A stretch of DNA of 64,000 nt from Adiantum capillus-veneris. Lineage: Eukaryota; Streptophyta; Polypodiopsida; Polypodiales; Pteridaceae. Location of the stretch: contig CM043962.1 in the NCBI GenBank assembly GCA_014529385.2, positions 88,751,180 to 88,815,179 of the forward strand, read 5' to 3'. This document shows, in pieces, positions 51,518 through 63,516 of the stretch (the first letter of the stretch is position 1; each line of letters opens with the position of its first letter). The position numbers and the translations under genes are program-made. The notes beneath the pieces were generated by a model, which saw only the letters and a program-made list of their open reading frames with translations, searched no databases and was not told where the DNA came from.

Positions 51518-51523
<6 letters not shown>
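51353..51523. other. CT-rich spacer with a second copy of the foldback centre
   Basis: GCACTAACAATATCGCTAGT at 51458 onward matches the centre of the 49420 palindrome (GCACTAGCGATATCGCTAAT) with a few substitutions. The outer arms of that palindrome are replaced by AAAAAAAAGG and TCTCTTTTTATC. Confidence 0.6.
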
Positions 51524-51850
<327 letters not shown>

Positions 51851-51988
51851 AGGATGGTGCAAACAGGGACAACGAACTCTGTGGTTTCCTCATTGAAATG
51901 GATGCCTTTGAACATAAGAAGCATGTTCCAAGTGTTGTGACTCGGTCTCCTCTTGTGAAATCATAGCTGTATAATGACCAGTATTACG

Positions 51989-52350
51989 TCATTTTTGACG
52001 TTGAGAGTATTCAATTAGAGAAATGTAGGTTTGGTCAAAATCTAGACCATCCTTGTTAGAAAGAATGGTAACAATGTTATCATGGGAAGAGTCCTTCACG
52101 GTATCAAGGAGAAGTGTAATTAGTTGTTTTTGTGGAACACGATCACTGGCAACAACAAGTTGATTAATAATAGATATGAAAGACTCAATATGCCCCATCA
52201 TAGCAGTACCAATTTTACATTGTGACCTTGGGAAGCAAACCTCTCAATTAAAGTTTTTTTTTAATAGATTCTTTCTTAAAGTTTGCAATAAGATACTTCC
52301 ATACGTCGTGGGAAGTAGGAAGTTCATACACATCAAGAAAAACAGAATCG
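51989..52350 (-). pseudogene. copia Gag fragment
   Basis: The minus strand reads VYELPTSHDVWKYLIANFKK, then GTAMMGHIESFISIINQLVV, ASDRVPQKQLITLLLDTVKD and NIVTILSNKDGLDFDQTYIS. This is the UBN2-type Gag body of Ty1/copia elements. At least one frame change occurs near 52250. It is cut off at 52350 by (GA)n; no protease or downstream domain is found. Confidence 0.75.
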
Positions 52351-52375
52351 ATAAGAGTAGAAAGAATGTATCAAC

Positions 52376-52378
<3 letters not shown>

Positions 52379-52473
<95 letters not shown>

Positions 52474-52488
52474 AAGGGGGGGGGGGGG

Positions 52489-52524
<36 letters not shown>

Positions 52525-52540
52525 AAGGGAGAGAGATGAG
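52379..52540. repeat. (GA)n and G-rich tract
   Basis: GA run 52379-52466, G-rich 52467-52488, and a second GA run to about 52540. It sits between the copia Gag fragment and a gypsy LTR start. Confidence 0.95.
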
Positions 52541-52667
52541 ACAAGAGACACATTCCAAAGGATGATTCATATTGAGGACAAGATGCATATATAGAGGTGA
52601 GACCAAGTTGAGTTGAGTGAGACATATATAGCTCCAACATGTCATCCTGACCCTTGGCTTCTTGACA
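52541..52667 (-). repeat. Start of a gypsy 3' LTR (element G3)
   Basis: On the minus strand, after a polypurine tract (CACGGGGGAGTAA) the sequence TGTCAAGAAGCCAAGG begins. TATATATG boxes lie about 60-100 bases in. The LTR dissolves into the (GA)n tract. Confidence 0.55.
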
Positions 52668-53650
52668 TTACTCCCCCGTGGAGAAGCATTTTTGTCCTCG
52701 AAAAAAAAGTGGTGATATCTTCTTAAGAACACTAATGTTTTCACAGTGGCACCTCTCATGGGTCCAGCTATCCATTTGATCGACACATAGTTCAGTAGGA
52801 GATTCAATGAAACCAAGAAGACCATCTTGATTGTCCACATTGTTTTGTTGTCCCTTTGCAAACATTTGTGTAAATGGCTTATATACAAAACAGTATGTAG
52901 ACTCAATTTATAACTCACTTGACTATTTTAAATGATTCACCACAACTAAGACATGACTAAACGAATGACCAATTTGCAGCCTTTTTGAAGGTGCTGGAAC
53001 ATGTAAGAATACCTCTTCTCAACTTTCCATGAAAGTGTCGTGCCAACAAATCTCATCAGCACAAATTAAGTCCTTGACTTGTTGCCATTCCTCATCTAGG
53101 CAACCCCTCATAATTGGTGATCGAGGTTGAAACCTTGACATAAACATGGGGCTAAACCTAGTTGCAACATGCTTTGCATCATGATAAGAAAAATCCAAAT
53201 TAGAGAGATAATCTTTCCAATTGGATTGTTTATCGCTAATGTACACTCTTAGCATATCCTCTAGCACTTGATTAACACTTGCAAGCTTCCTATCCATCTT
53301 TGGATGACTTGCGATATCGATATTGAGTTGTGTTCCCCAACCATCTATAAACAGCCTTCTAAAAATGATTGGATTCACTTACACTCATAGACTTGTAGGG
53401 TCACCCATATAATCTATACGAATTGTGAACAACCAACTTGGCTAAAGAGTGGACGTGATTGGACTAAACTGATAAAGTTTAGGCAATCTATCTACAAGAA
53501 CCCAAACCAAGTCATCACCTCGTATGATGGTTGGTAGACCCACAATGAGCTCACAATAAATCCCATAGATATATTGCACTTATGGTGTAGAAAGCTTCAT
53601 GAGCTATCACATTTATGAATTTGCATGCCGTTCCAAATATGCCTTTGCTA
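52668..53650 (-). pseudogene. gypsy G3 integrase fragment
   Basis: In coding order (descending): IVSSLW and VDRLPKLYQFSP match the integrase core start. The 119-codon frame 53378-53019 has WGTQLNIDIASHPKMDRKLA, NQVLEDMLRVYISDKQSNWK, DYLSNLDFSYHD and RFSPMFMSRFQPRSP, corresponding to the Y-HPQTDGQTE...N region. The expected catalytic Glu position reads as part of DRKLASVNQ, so it is lost. EDKNASPRGSNV just before the LTR is a typical C-terminal end of plant gypsy pol. Stops and frame changes abound. Confidence 0.75.
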
Positions 53651-55200
53651 AACACTAGGGTCCATAATACCTAGTGTACATGTATTTAGCAAAAACTTAT
53701 TTGAATATGCATTTTCATGACTATAGTTGCCAATGCTTATGGTGGATGTTATTCTCATAAGACACGTAAAAAATGGGGGAATAGAATGTGTTTAAAAAGA
53801 ATCTAAATATGTCCCACTAGAATGTGAAAAATAATAACATCTAGGTACAAACAATGAAACACTTTTATTAACAATATATAGCCTTGCTATATGTATAAAC
53901 AACCATCCATTAATGTTGTTTAATAGTACTTGTAACGTTAACAAGTCTTATTAGATATCCGATAATTTTTTGTCACTAGAATTGTTCCCGATACTATGTG
54001 CTCAAAATGGTCTGATAAATGGATTTGACCAGCACCAAGGGACTCTATTGTGGACACATAATTACAGAAACAAGCACTAATGTCAATCCCAAAGACTCAT
54101 ATTCTCCTCTTGTGGAATATGTCTCATATAGTGATTTCAAGAAATATGGCATCCATTAAGTACGAGATGTACTTGCTTGTGGAAGTCATTGTAAACACTT
54201 AGCAAAATGAGTGAGAGGGACCCTTATGAACCTTGCTCCACATTGGCTAAACCAAATTCCATGAGTTTTAATACCATGTTGCACACCTCGTGACTAACAA
54301 CATGTGGCAAATGAAACCCTACATGTAGGCCTATAACCATTTCAATAGGGAGTGAACCCTTGATTGTCAATAGTTAAGAGATAAAGGAACAAGTTGGTAC
54401 CTGATACACTACTTTCCCAAAATCCTTTGCTCAGACATGACCTTGTCATTTTTCTGAAGAGCTAAGTGGATGAAAGCATACCAACATATATATCCCACTT
54501 GTAAAATTCAATCAAAGCATATTCAAAAATAAAACTAAACCAAGTCATATACTTACTATGAGATGGAAAATATCTTATACTTACCTAGAGTTCAAGTGCA
54601 ATTCTCAAACCTCAAAGATGCAGTACCAAAAAAAAATTGACCTATTAAATCCTAAAAGTAGAGATTAACGAAGATAAATAAATATTTAATTGATAATCCT
54701 ATGTTTTGCCTTGGCAATCCGAAACCCTTGGTTAGATTTGTGCCACCAATAGTGATTGTAAGCAACTTGGTAAAATGAACTTAGCTACTACCCCTTTGCA
54801 GGTAAGAACTTATTTCCTTCAAAGTACGAGTGTGAAGAGGCCAATCAGTGACCATCAAAACTCGTGGAGTGATTTGTCATTAGTTGGGTCATACCCCTAA
54901 AAATACCACTCCTATAGCCAAAAGCAATGCTATAGACTAAACATGAGATCGTGTCAAGTTGGAATCTTATTCACAACTTAATCTTGAAACAATCACATCT
55001 CCTCATTGAAAGAAGAGAAAGATTCTCCAAACCAAAAAGAAGATAGGGTAAAGGTGCCAGTAAATGTGCACCTAACAAAAAAGAGGTAAATTTGGGGGGG
55101 ATTTTTCTATTCAATGCAAATCTGAGATGTGAAGATATATTTCTACAGTTTGTGCTATATAGCACGTGATGTTCCCGCTTCATTTATCCTCTTTTTTGGC
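53651..55200. other. Unassigned sequence
   Basis: About 1.5 kb of AT-rich DNA without a frame over 75 codons. It may be further decayed G3 pol (minus strand), but I cannot identify RT, protease or Gag motifs. No primer-binding site or LTR boundary for the following copia C3 could be found. Confidence 0.4.
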
Positions 55201-55257
55201 AGTTTCACATCAGGTGTAGGCATTCACCATTGTTGAAAACAACACAGATGTGTTCAA

Positions 55258-55339
55258 GATGTTTGCTACTGAGGACATATTGGATGGGGACAATTACCCT
55301 ATGTGGGCTTACATGATGGAACATGTTCTTGTGTGGAAG
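55258..55339 (+). pseudogene. copia C3 Gag, first 27 codons
   Basis: MFATEDILDGDNYPMWAYMM followed by EHVLVWK is the N-terminal copia Gag motif (LDG-x-NY-x-x-W...VL). It breaks at GGAAG, the target duplication of C2, and the frame continues at 60529. Confidence 0.8.
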
Positions 55340-55616
55340 TGTTGAAGATGATGAAACAGGAAACAGAAGGAAGACAACAACTCAAAGTAGGAAGAAGATG
55401 GAGAAGGAGAAGACATAGAGCTTGCGTACGAGATCTCTGTAGTGTCTCTCTCTGTATTAGAATAATAGTGTATACAAACTCAGAGCTACAAAGCTTATAT
55501 GAAACCCTAAGAGATAAGGTGTCCTTTCACACCGGATGTCAAGGGGGAAAAACCCAGTGTTAGAAAAGTGCCCCTGGTGAAGCGCGTATACACACTAACA
55601 CTACTACATGTCTACA
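55340..55616 (-). repeat. C2 3' LTR (277 bp)
   Basis: Plus-strand ends TGTTGAAGATGATG and CTACATGTCTACA. On the coding strand it begins TGTAGACATGTAG. Confidence 0.95.
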
Positions 55617-55663
55617 AATCCCCCCTGTAGTGATAGTGTGAATCCGTACAAGGTAGCAGATCA

Positions 55664-58600
55664 TCATGTGTATGAGAGTAAGCCCAAAGCTTTTCGGAAA
55701 GCTTCAAACTTTTCTCGTGATAATGCCTTCGTAAATAGATCTGCACTGTTATCCTGTGTAGGACAGTAAGTTAGTGTGATCTCCCCTGCATGTAGCCTTT
55801 CCCTGACATAGTATTAGTGAACCTCTATGTGCTTTGTTCTTGCATGAAATACTGGATTCCTTGCAACTGCCATAGCACTCTGACTGTCAGTGAAAATGGT
55901 AGTGGGTGCCTGTTGACACTCACAAAGATCTGCCAATAACCTGCGTATCCATACACAATCAACTGTTGCCGTGAAAGCTGCCCTGTACTCAGCTTCACAA
56001 GTTGATGTAGCCACTGTGGGTTGCTTCTTGCTTAGCCAAGATATACGTGCATTTCCCAAGAAAAAACAATTGCCACTTGTGGAATGTCGTGTGTCAAAAT
56101 CACCAGCCCAATCTGAATCGCTGTAACCAAGAAGCTGCATAGAACTGTGCTTTCCATACATATCCCCCCTTGGAAAGAACATGGAAAGATTAGGGGTACC
56201 TGAAAGGTAACGAAGTATGCACTTCACAGCCTGCCAATGATGCATACCTGGGCTGTGCATAAATCTGCTTGCTTGTGAAACCCCAAATTGAATGTCTGGA
56301 CGAGTGTTGCCTGCCAAATATATCAAGCAACCAACCGCTACTGCATAAGTATGTAAATCAAAAGGTTCTCCAGCATCGTGCATGCTCAACTTTGATCCAG
56401 TTTCTACGGGTGTAGAGATTGGCTTACAATTTTGCATACCAAACTTGTCCAAAATCTTATGCAAATATTTTGCCTGCAACATGTATATGCCATCCTCTGA
56501 TTGCACAAACTGAATACCCAAGTAATAATGTAGCAAACCAAGATCAGACATCTCAAAGGTTTTTCTCAAAGCATCTTTAAACGCTTCAATTTCATCTGCA
56601 GTATTGCCTGTAAGAATCATATCATACACATAAAGTGTTAGCATAATGAGAACTCCATCTCTCTTTTTGACAGACAAAGTACTTTCTGTTGGACTATTAT
56701 GAAATCCCTGGCCAATCAAATAAGTATGTATCTTCTCATACCATGCTCTTGGAGCCTGTTTGAGACCATACAAAGCTTTACGCAATCTACATACCTTTTG
56801 CTCTTGACCTTTTACAATAAAACCACTTGGTTGACTTACATAAACTTCTTCCTGCAAATCACCATTCAAAAAAGCAGTTTTGATATCCAACTGATGCACT
56901 TTCCAACCATGATGAGCAGCAATTGCAACTAGTGATCTAACTGTGGACGCACGAGAAGTAAGAGCAAAGGTTTCATCATAATCTATGCCTTTCTGTTGCG
57001 CATAGCCTTTTGCCACAAGCCTTGCTTTGTACCTTTCAACAGTACCATCTTGTTTCCTTTTTACCTTAAAAACCCACTTTGTACCAATAGGCTTTTTACC
57101 TGTAGGCAAGTCCACTAGATCCCATGTATGATTCTTATGAATAGAATCAATTTCTTGCTGCATAGCATCTTTCCACTGAACACACTCTAAAGCTTGTTCA
57201 AATGAATCAGGCTCATCTGCATCACAAAGAGTACTAAAGCAAGCCAAATCTACTTTCTCTCTGCCAAAAGTAGTACCAGCACGTGTTTTTCGTGGCAACG
57301 TTGCATCCAACTTGCTATCCTGCAAAGTTTTTTGAACCCATTTAGGGAAGATTCTTTCTTCCCTGAGAACTTCTTGCTCTTTACGCACAATTTCCTCTAC
57401 ATCATGAGGTGTCACATGCTGATCAAAATATTGATCAAGATTATCAACCTGTTGTGTTTCTTGATTCTCCACAAAAGAAGGAAGCAAACCTTCAAATACA
57501 TCATGTGTCTGCATATGAAGTACATCAAAAGCAACCATAGGTTGAGTAGTAGTTTCTGCAAAAATTACATCACGACTTTCAAAAATCTTGTTTGGAGCAA
57601 GATTGAAAAGTCTATAACCTTTACTTCCACTACTATACCCCACAAATATACATTTTATTGCCTTATCATCAAGCTTCCCACGTAACTGCTGAGGGATGTG
57701 AGCATAAGCAAGACAACCAAAAACACGAAGATAACTGACTGAAGTTTTTCTGTCATACCAAGCTTCATATGGAGTAATGGTCTTCAAGGCATGAGTAGGA
57801 CACCTGTTCAAAACATGTGCTGCACAAGCAACTGCCTCCATCCATAGCTTATGAGGCAAAGTCTTAGCCTTGAGCATACATCTAGCCGTCTCCATTAAAG
57901 ACCTGTTATTCCTTTCTGCAACACCATTATGTTGTGGTGTGTATGGCATAGTTCATTGGTGTTTAATGCCTTTCTTTCCCAAATAATCCTTAAATGCACC
58001 TGACATGTATTCACCTCCTCGATCGGTACGAAGAGTCTGTACTTTGCAACCTGTTTCATTTTCAACCATGGCGACATAATGTTGAAAAATTGCAAACACG
58101 TCTGAATTTGCTTTGAGTGGATACACCCAACAAAACCTGGAAAAGTCATCAATGAAGGTCACAAAATAAAGGCTGTTTCCCAAAGATGGCGTCCTCATAG
58201 GACCACATACATCACTGTGTACAAGCTGCAACTTTTGTGTCGCTCTAACTGAACCATCCTTCAAAAATGCAAATCTGTGCATCTTTCCAAGAACGCAACC
58301 TTCACATACATGTCTTGGTGGCATCTCCAATAAAGACAAATCATGCACCATATTATGACGTTGTAAAGTCATCAAACTGCCATAACTAACATGCCCGAAT
58401 CTAGCATGCCACAACTCAGCATCCTGCATGGCCTGAGTCTTTGTTTCTGCAATACATACCTGAATCTGCTTTTCATAACGATCTAGCACAAATAGTCCAT
58501 TTTCCAGCGTACCTGTAGTGATAAGAGAATAACCATTCTCTCGATCTCGTACAACACATATGTCATCCTCAAAAATGACCCGAAGACCATTTTTTGCAAG

Positions 58601-59845
58601 AGAGGATACAGAAAACAAATTCTTCTTGATCTCTGGAACATATAAGACATCTGGCAAGCATAAATCTGAACCATCTGAAATGGTAATCAAAATCTTACCA
58701 ACGCCTTTGATTGGATAAGAAGCATTATTTGCACATGTCACCTTCTTTCCTGCTGGAGCTACATCCAATGAAAAAAACAAATCCTTCCTTGAAGTAATAT
58801 GCCTGGATGCACCACCATCAAAGTACCAAATCATTTGTGTCTTGTCAACACTGTAAGCAAAAAAATCTGAACATACTACGAAAGCATAAGAATCCTGCAC
58901 AAAGTTTGCAGACTCTTCTTTAGTTGTAGAAGAATCACCAGAAGCTGAAACAACCAAACTTGACTCTTTCTTCTTTTCTTTAGCAATTCGCTTTTTACAC
59001 TCACTAATGTAGTGACCAGGTTTCTTGCAGTAGTGACATTTACCTTTCTTCTTGGACTTGTCGGAATCACCTTTAGACTTCTCTGAAGACTGTCCTGCAC
59101 CAGACTTGGAGTAATGAGCACTCTCTTTACCCTTGTTTTTGTTCTGTACAACAAGAGCATGATCCATACCATCCACCTGTAAAGACTTGTTCTTACGTGA
59201 TTGATCCTCCTGCAATAGCAAAGCCACTAACTCTTCAAAATGAAGAGGCTCAGGATTGGCTCGCAAAGACAGAGTCAAAGAAGTCTGAAAAGTCAAATAA
59301 GATGGTGGTAGTGAATTGAGTGTTTTGGAAACCAAGTCCTTCTCTGGAATCACTTCATCAATGCTAAGCAATTGCTCTTTAAGATCCCTGATTTTTGTAA
59401 GATGCTCGACGATATCATCACCTTCGTCCATCTGTATTTTGTCAAGTTGTTTCTTCAAAAACTCTATTCTGGTAGCGTTTCTTCCTCCAAACATAGCTTG
59501 CAGAGTGTTCCAAGCATCCTCAGAAGTTCTGCAAGATCTGATATGTGGTGTGATGGTCCTCTTTATGGTTAAGGCAATCACAGCCATAGCTTGTGCATCT
59601 TTAGTATCCCATTTCTTTTGCTCTGGAGTGACTTGTGAGGGTCCTGCACCAACAGCTGCACCACGAACAGGTGTGGCAGGTGCAATGCTACCTGGACGAA
59701 CTTCATCTCCAGATACATAATCCCACAATCCTTTACCAACCAAAACATTTTTGGCCATAAAAGACCAAAGAGAATAGTTGGTACCATCCAATTTGTCTTC
59801 GGATGTAAACGCACCAAAAATCTCTTTCTCCGTAGATTGAGCCAT
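55664..59845 (-). pseudogene. copia C2 Gag-Pol polyprotein, two stops and an altered YVDD
   Basis: I place the start at the ATG giving MAQSTEKEIFGAF (59845), five codons inside the longest frame, because Gag homology starts there. The order is: Gag with LDGTNYSLWSFMAKNVLV; zinc knuckle CHYCKKPGHYISEC; protease WYFDGGASRHIT (D-G-G instead of D-S-G); LWHARFGHVSYGS and CEGCVLGK; integrase DDFSRFCWVYPL, TDRGGEYMS and YTPQHNGVAERNN; RT FLNGDLQEEVYV, PRAWYEKI and LTLYVYDMILTGN, where catalytic YVDD has become YVYD; RNase H YSDSDWAGDFDTRHSTSG and STCEAEYRA. A TGA at about 57950-57952 splits the integrase between GIKHQ and MPYTPQ, and a TAA at 55814-55816 stops RNase H 50 codons before the natural end. 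The single Asp-to-Tyr change should abolish polymerisation. Confidence 0.95.
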
Positions 59846-60230
59846 ACTGTGGATGCACACAAGAGAGCAAAAGAACCTCCAAGAGATTCATAAATCTCCT
59901 CTCCAATGCAAGCAAAACTCTACACAAAATCTCAGCACAAAGCTAAGACAAGTTGCTTCCCAAAAGAACTGTTTACCTGAAGAAAATCTATCAAAAAGCA
60001 CACCCTCTTGATCTAAACGCCTCCGAAAAGTAACTTCTGCTACACTGCTCAGAACAAAATTCTAAGGGCTCCAACGGCTTCGAAAGGGGGGTAAAACCGC
60101 AGGTCACCTGATCAGAATACTCTCGGAACGTCGAGGATGCTCCCACGAGCAAATTTTCCGAAAACTACCTGAAAACTGCGATTGCGCGCGCGGACGCGAA
60201 AACGCAAGTAGAGGCTCTGGAAATCACCAA

Positions 60231-60242
60231 GCTCTGATACCA
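60231..60242 (-). other. C2 primer-binding site (tRNA-iMet)
   Basis: TGGTATCAGAGC on the minus strand, two bases from the 5' LTR. Confidence 0.95.
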
Positions 60243-60244
60243 AT

Positions 60245-60523
60245 TGTTGAAGATGATGAAACAGGAAACAGAAGGAAGACAACAACTCAGAGTAGGAAGA
60301 AGATGGAGAAGGAGAAGACACAGAGCTTGCGTACGAGATCTCTGTAGTCTCTCTCTCTCTGTATTAGAATAATAGTGTATACAAACTCAGAGCTACAAAG
60401 CTTATATGAAACCCTAAGAGATAAGGTGTCCTTTCACACCGGATGTCCAGGGGGAAAAACCCAGTGGGAGAAAAGTGCCCCTGGTGAAGCACGTATACAC
60501 ACTAACACTACTACATGTCTATA
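60245..60523 (-). repeat. C2 5' LTR (279 bp)
   Basis: Plus-strand ends TGTTGAAGATGATG and ACATGTCTATA (terminal CA decayed to TA). About 3% different from the left copy. Confidence 0.95.
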
Positions 60524-60528
60524 GGAAG

Positions 60529-61365
60529 GGTGTCTAGAATATAGTACAGATCATTGATGTACGTCCTGGTTCTAAGTATGTAGGCAATGTTGAGGATGTT
60601 GCAGGTCTTGCTACAAGGATTGCTGTTGTTAGAGTTGTTTTTTCTACGGTAGAACAAGCTCATTGGGATGTAAAAGATGCACAGGCTCATGTATTGATTG
60701 CGTTGTCTGTGAAGCGCACTATTACTTCTCACATTTGTTCAGCAAAATCTACAAAGCGCACTATTACTTCTCACATTTGTTGAGCAAAATCTACAAAACA
60801 GGCTTGGAATACTCTGGCTGGTCTTCATGCAAGTCACAATGAGGCAAAAATTGCATTGTTGCGTAAAGAGCTAGAGTGGAAGATTATGCATGAGGAAGAT
60901 GATGTGGATACTTTCCTTGATGGTGTCAAGGATATCAATGAGCAACTTATTTCTACAGGTGAAGTCATTTCACGTAGTTCCCTTGTGCAGACTCTTCTTG
61001 ATGCCTTGCCAGATACTTACCAGACTTTTGCTAGTACTTGGAGACTTATGACCGAAGGAAATCCCAAAGTTGTCAGCTTTGATGCATTATGCACATTATT
61101 GTTGCATGAGTGGCTTTCCAAAAAAAACAAGACTAGACAGCGTGCAGTTGAACATGCCTTTATTGTTGCTCAAAGAAAAGGTGGTAACAGTAATGCAGCC
61201 ACTTCTCATGGTTCTTCTGCGAGTGAAAAATCACCTGTTTCTAATGCTTCTTTTGGCAAAAATTTGTCCGGAAATTCTGGTGACAACAAAAAAAAAAGAG
61301 GATGCGTTACCATTATTGTAAAGCTAATGATCACTTGATCAAGTAGTGTCCTAAGTTGAAAGCCA
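60529..61365 (+). pseudogene. copia C3 Gag with zinc knuckle
   Basis: After the C2 target duplication the frame gives IDVRPGSKYVGNVEDVAG, HWDVKDAQAHVLIALSVKRT and, from 60856, a long open stretch with VDTFLDGVKDINEQLISTGE and LVQTLLDALPDTYQTFASTW. The knuckle HYCKANDHLIK-x-C lies just after a frameshift in an A run near 61290, with a TAG in place of the codon before the last Cys and Tyr at the first Cys. A 42-bp tandem duplication (60712-60795) and a TGA (60781) disrupt the middle. Confidence 0.85.
60712..60795 (+). repeat. 42-bp tandem duplication in C3 gag
   Basis: AAGCGCACTATTACTTCTCA...AAAATCTACA is present at 60712-60753 and 60754-60795 with one C-to-G change. That change turns a TCA into TGA, making a stop in the second copy. 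The length equals 14 codons. Confidence 0.92.
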
Positions 61366-62313
61366 AAGAGGCTAAGAAGAAAGAGGTTGCCTCCACTACT
61401 AATGCTGGTTCCACTACAAATGCAGTGATTGTTGAGTCTTCTGTGAAAGGAGACTGTGATGGGTTTTTAGTACAGAGTGCACTTATAATCCTGTTGTCCA
61501 TGGTGCATGCATGTCAATTGCTATAGATTCACATGTTTGGTATTTTGATAGTGGTGCTACAAAGCACATTACCTCACATCGTGATTTGTTCACCTCTCTT
61601 GAGTCTGTCCCTCATGGGAATTCAGTTACTTGTGCCAACAATGCCTCTTATCCGGTTCAGGGAGTTGGAAAGATTGTGCTTACTACTGCAAATGGCAGTT
61701 CTTTCACACTTGTTGATGCACTTTTTGTACCTGGGATCAAGAAGAAACTTTTGTCTGTATCTGTACTTGCTAGACTTGGTCTTGTAGTCAAATTTATGGA
61801 TGACAGATGTACAATACATGATCTCAGTTTTGGTGATGAAATTGTTCCATCTGGAAGCTTATGCCATGGGCTATATAAGCTCACTTTGTATGACAAGTGT
61901 GGGAAAACTTTGGCATGCACGTTTTGGTCATCTGAATTTTGTCAGTTTGCAGCATTTGCAGAAATCTAATATGGTTGCTTCTTTGCCGCCTCTTGAAGCA
62001 CCTATCAAACATGTTTGCAAAGGTTGTATTTTAGGTAAGATGCGGTGTTCGGAGTTTCCAAAGGATGCTTCGGTTAGGGCCACATGCAGATTGCAGCTTG
62101 TGCATAGTGATGTTTGTGAGCCCATCCAAACTCCGTCCTTGGGCAATTACCTTTACTTCGTGACTTTCATTGATGAGTACTACATGCATGCATGGGTGTA
62201 TCCGCTTAAAGCAAAGTCCAAAGTGTTTATGTGCTTCAAACAATTTTTGGCTATGGCTGAAAATGTCTCAAAATGTACTATGGGCACCCTCTGTTCCAAT
62301 TGAGGGGGGGAGT
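61366..62313 (+). pseudogene. copia C3 protease and integrase N-terminus
   Basis: Protease: HVWYFDSGATKHITSHRDLF (61511-) retains a D-S-G triad, followed by VTCANNASYPVQGVGKI. After a frame change near 61900, LWHARFGHLNFVSLQHLQ and CKGCILGKMR give the integrase zinc domain. VHSDVCEPIQTPS and TFIDEYYMHAWVYPLK give the first core Asp region; the usual DDYS is DEYY. The next catalytic stretch, normally L-R-T/S-D-x-GGEY, reads LCSN followed by a stop, so the second Asp is missing. Confidence 0.85.
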
Positions 62314-63516
62314 ATATGTCTCATGATTTTAATGCATTTCTGGCTAGTCGTGGGATAAAACACCAATGTATAGTACCTTATACGCCTCAGCAAAATGGTG
62401 TTGCTGAGAGGAAAAACAGGTCAGTTACGAAAATGGCACGATGTATGGTCAAAATTCAAGCTTTGCAGTATTTTTTTGGCTTAACGCCATCATGTGTGCC
62501 ACTTATGTACTTAGCAGGTGTCCTACGAAAGCATTGCAATCAATGACTCCATATGAAGCATGGCATGATAGAAAGTCTTCTATTGAGCACATGTGTGTTT
62601 TTGGTTGTTTGGCATATGCTTTGGTGCCACAAAAAAGTGCAGAAAACTGGATGATAAGGCTATCAAATGTATTTTTGTTGGTTTTCATGTTGAAAGCAAA
62701 GGTTATAGGTTGAATCATCCACAAACAAAGCGTATTCTGGTTTCACAGGATGTAGTGTTTGTGGAAGATTATGTTCAGCCCTTGCTGTCATGTACTAGAG
62801 ACAGTAATGTAAGCTCACGGGAAATTTATGACCCTTTGTTGCCTCTTTTTAGTGGTGGAAGTTTGAATGTAAATTCCAATGAGGAAAATGTACAGCCTAT
62901 GGGGGTTTCTTAAAATGTTACAGATCAACCTATTACAAATGTAGAAGTACATCATTTACTTGATGAGGAAAGGGCTGAAAATGAGCAGGCTAGAGGTATG
63001 CCAAAATGGCTGGTGCATTCATTGTGTGACAGTAAATTGAATGCACCTTTGTCTAGTCGTACTTGTTCAGGCTCTAGCCATGCATCTTGTGCATCAGATT
63101 GTTATGCTTTGGCTGTGTCTAGCTTACATGGTATTGAGGAACCTTTGTCTTTTGATGAAGCACAGAATTCAAAAAAATTGGATGGCTACCATGCAATCAG
63201 AATATGATGCACTTATAGAAAATGACACATGGACTTTATGTGATTTGCCTCCTGGCAAAAATGCCATTGGTACGAAGTGAGTTTACAAGTTGAAAGGCAA
63301 GCCGGATGGTGAGATTGGTCAGTGTAAGGCTCGACTTGCTAGCAAAGGGTGATGCACAATAAAAAGGCATAGGTTATGAAGAGACTTTTGCTCCCACTTG
63401 TCGTATGACTACTGTGCGTTTTCTATGTGCATTGGTAGCTCATTTTGGTTGGGATGTACATCAATTAGATCTTGTTACCGCTTTATTGAATGGTGACAAA
63501 TTTGAGGAAGTTTATG
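62314..63516 (+). pseudogene. copia C3 integrase C-terminus and RT N-terminus, truncated
   Basis: YMSHDFNAFLASRGIKHQ, YTPQQNGVAERKNRS (Glu of the D,D-35-E core) and CPTKALQSMTPYEAW continue integrase with frame changes. VFGCLAYALVPQ and KLDDKAIKCIFVGFHVESKG follow. The RT start is NDTWTLCDLPPGKNAIGTK, then a TGA and fragments of the KARL-x-(S/A)KG and HQLD motifs. The text breaks off at EEVY (63516), before the RT core with YVDD. Confidence 0.85.

Larger units (their letters stand above)
55340..60523 (-). mobile_element. Ty1/copia element C2 nested in C3
   Basis: LTRs are 55340-55616 (277 bp) and 60245-60523 (279 bp), with target duplication GGAAG at 55335-55339 and 60524-60528. The primer site TGGTATCAGAGC is at 60231-60242 on the minus strand. 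The polypurine tract CAGGGGGGATT abuts the left LTR (55617-55627). The LTRs differ by about eight substitutions and a 2-bp CT-run indel. The interior is one polyprotein frame with only two stops. Confidence 0.96.
55258..63516 (+). mobile_element. Ty1/copia element C3, decayed, split by C2
   Basis: The Gag start at 55258-55339 and the continuation at 60529-63516 are one reading interrupted by C2. They carry Gag, zinc knuckle, protease, integrase and the beginning of RT on the plus strand, with many stops and frameshifts. LTRs are not visible: the 5' side is unrecognisable and the 3' side is cut at 63516. Confidence 0.85.
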
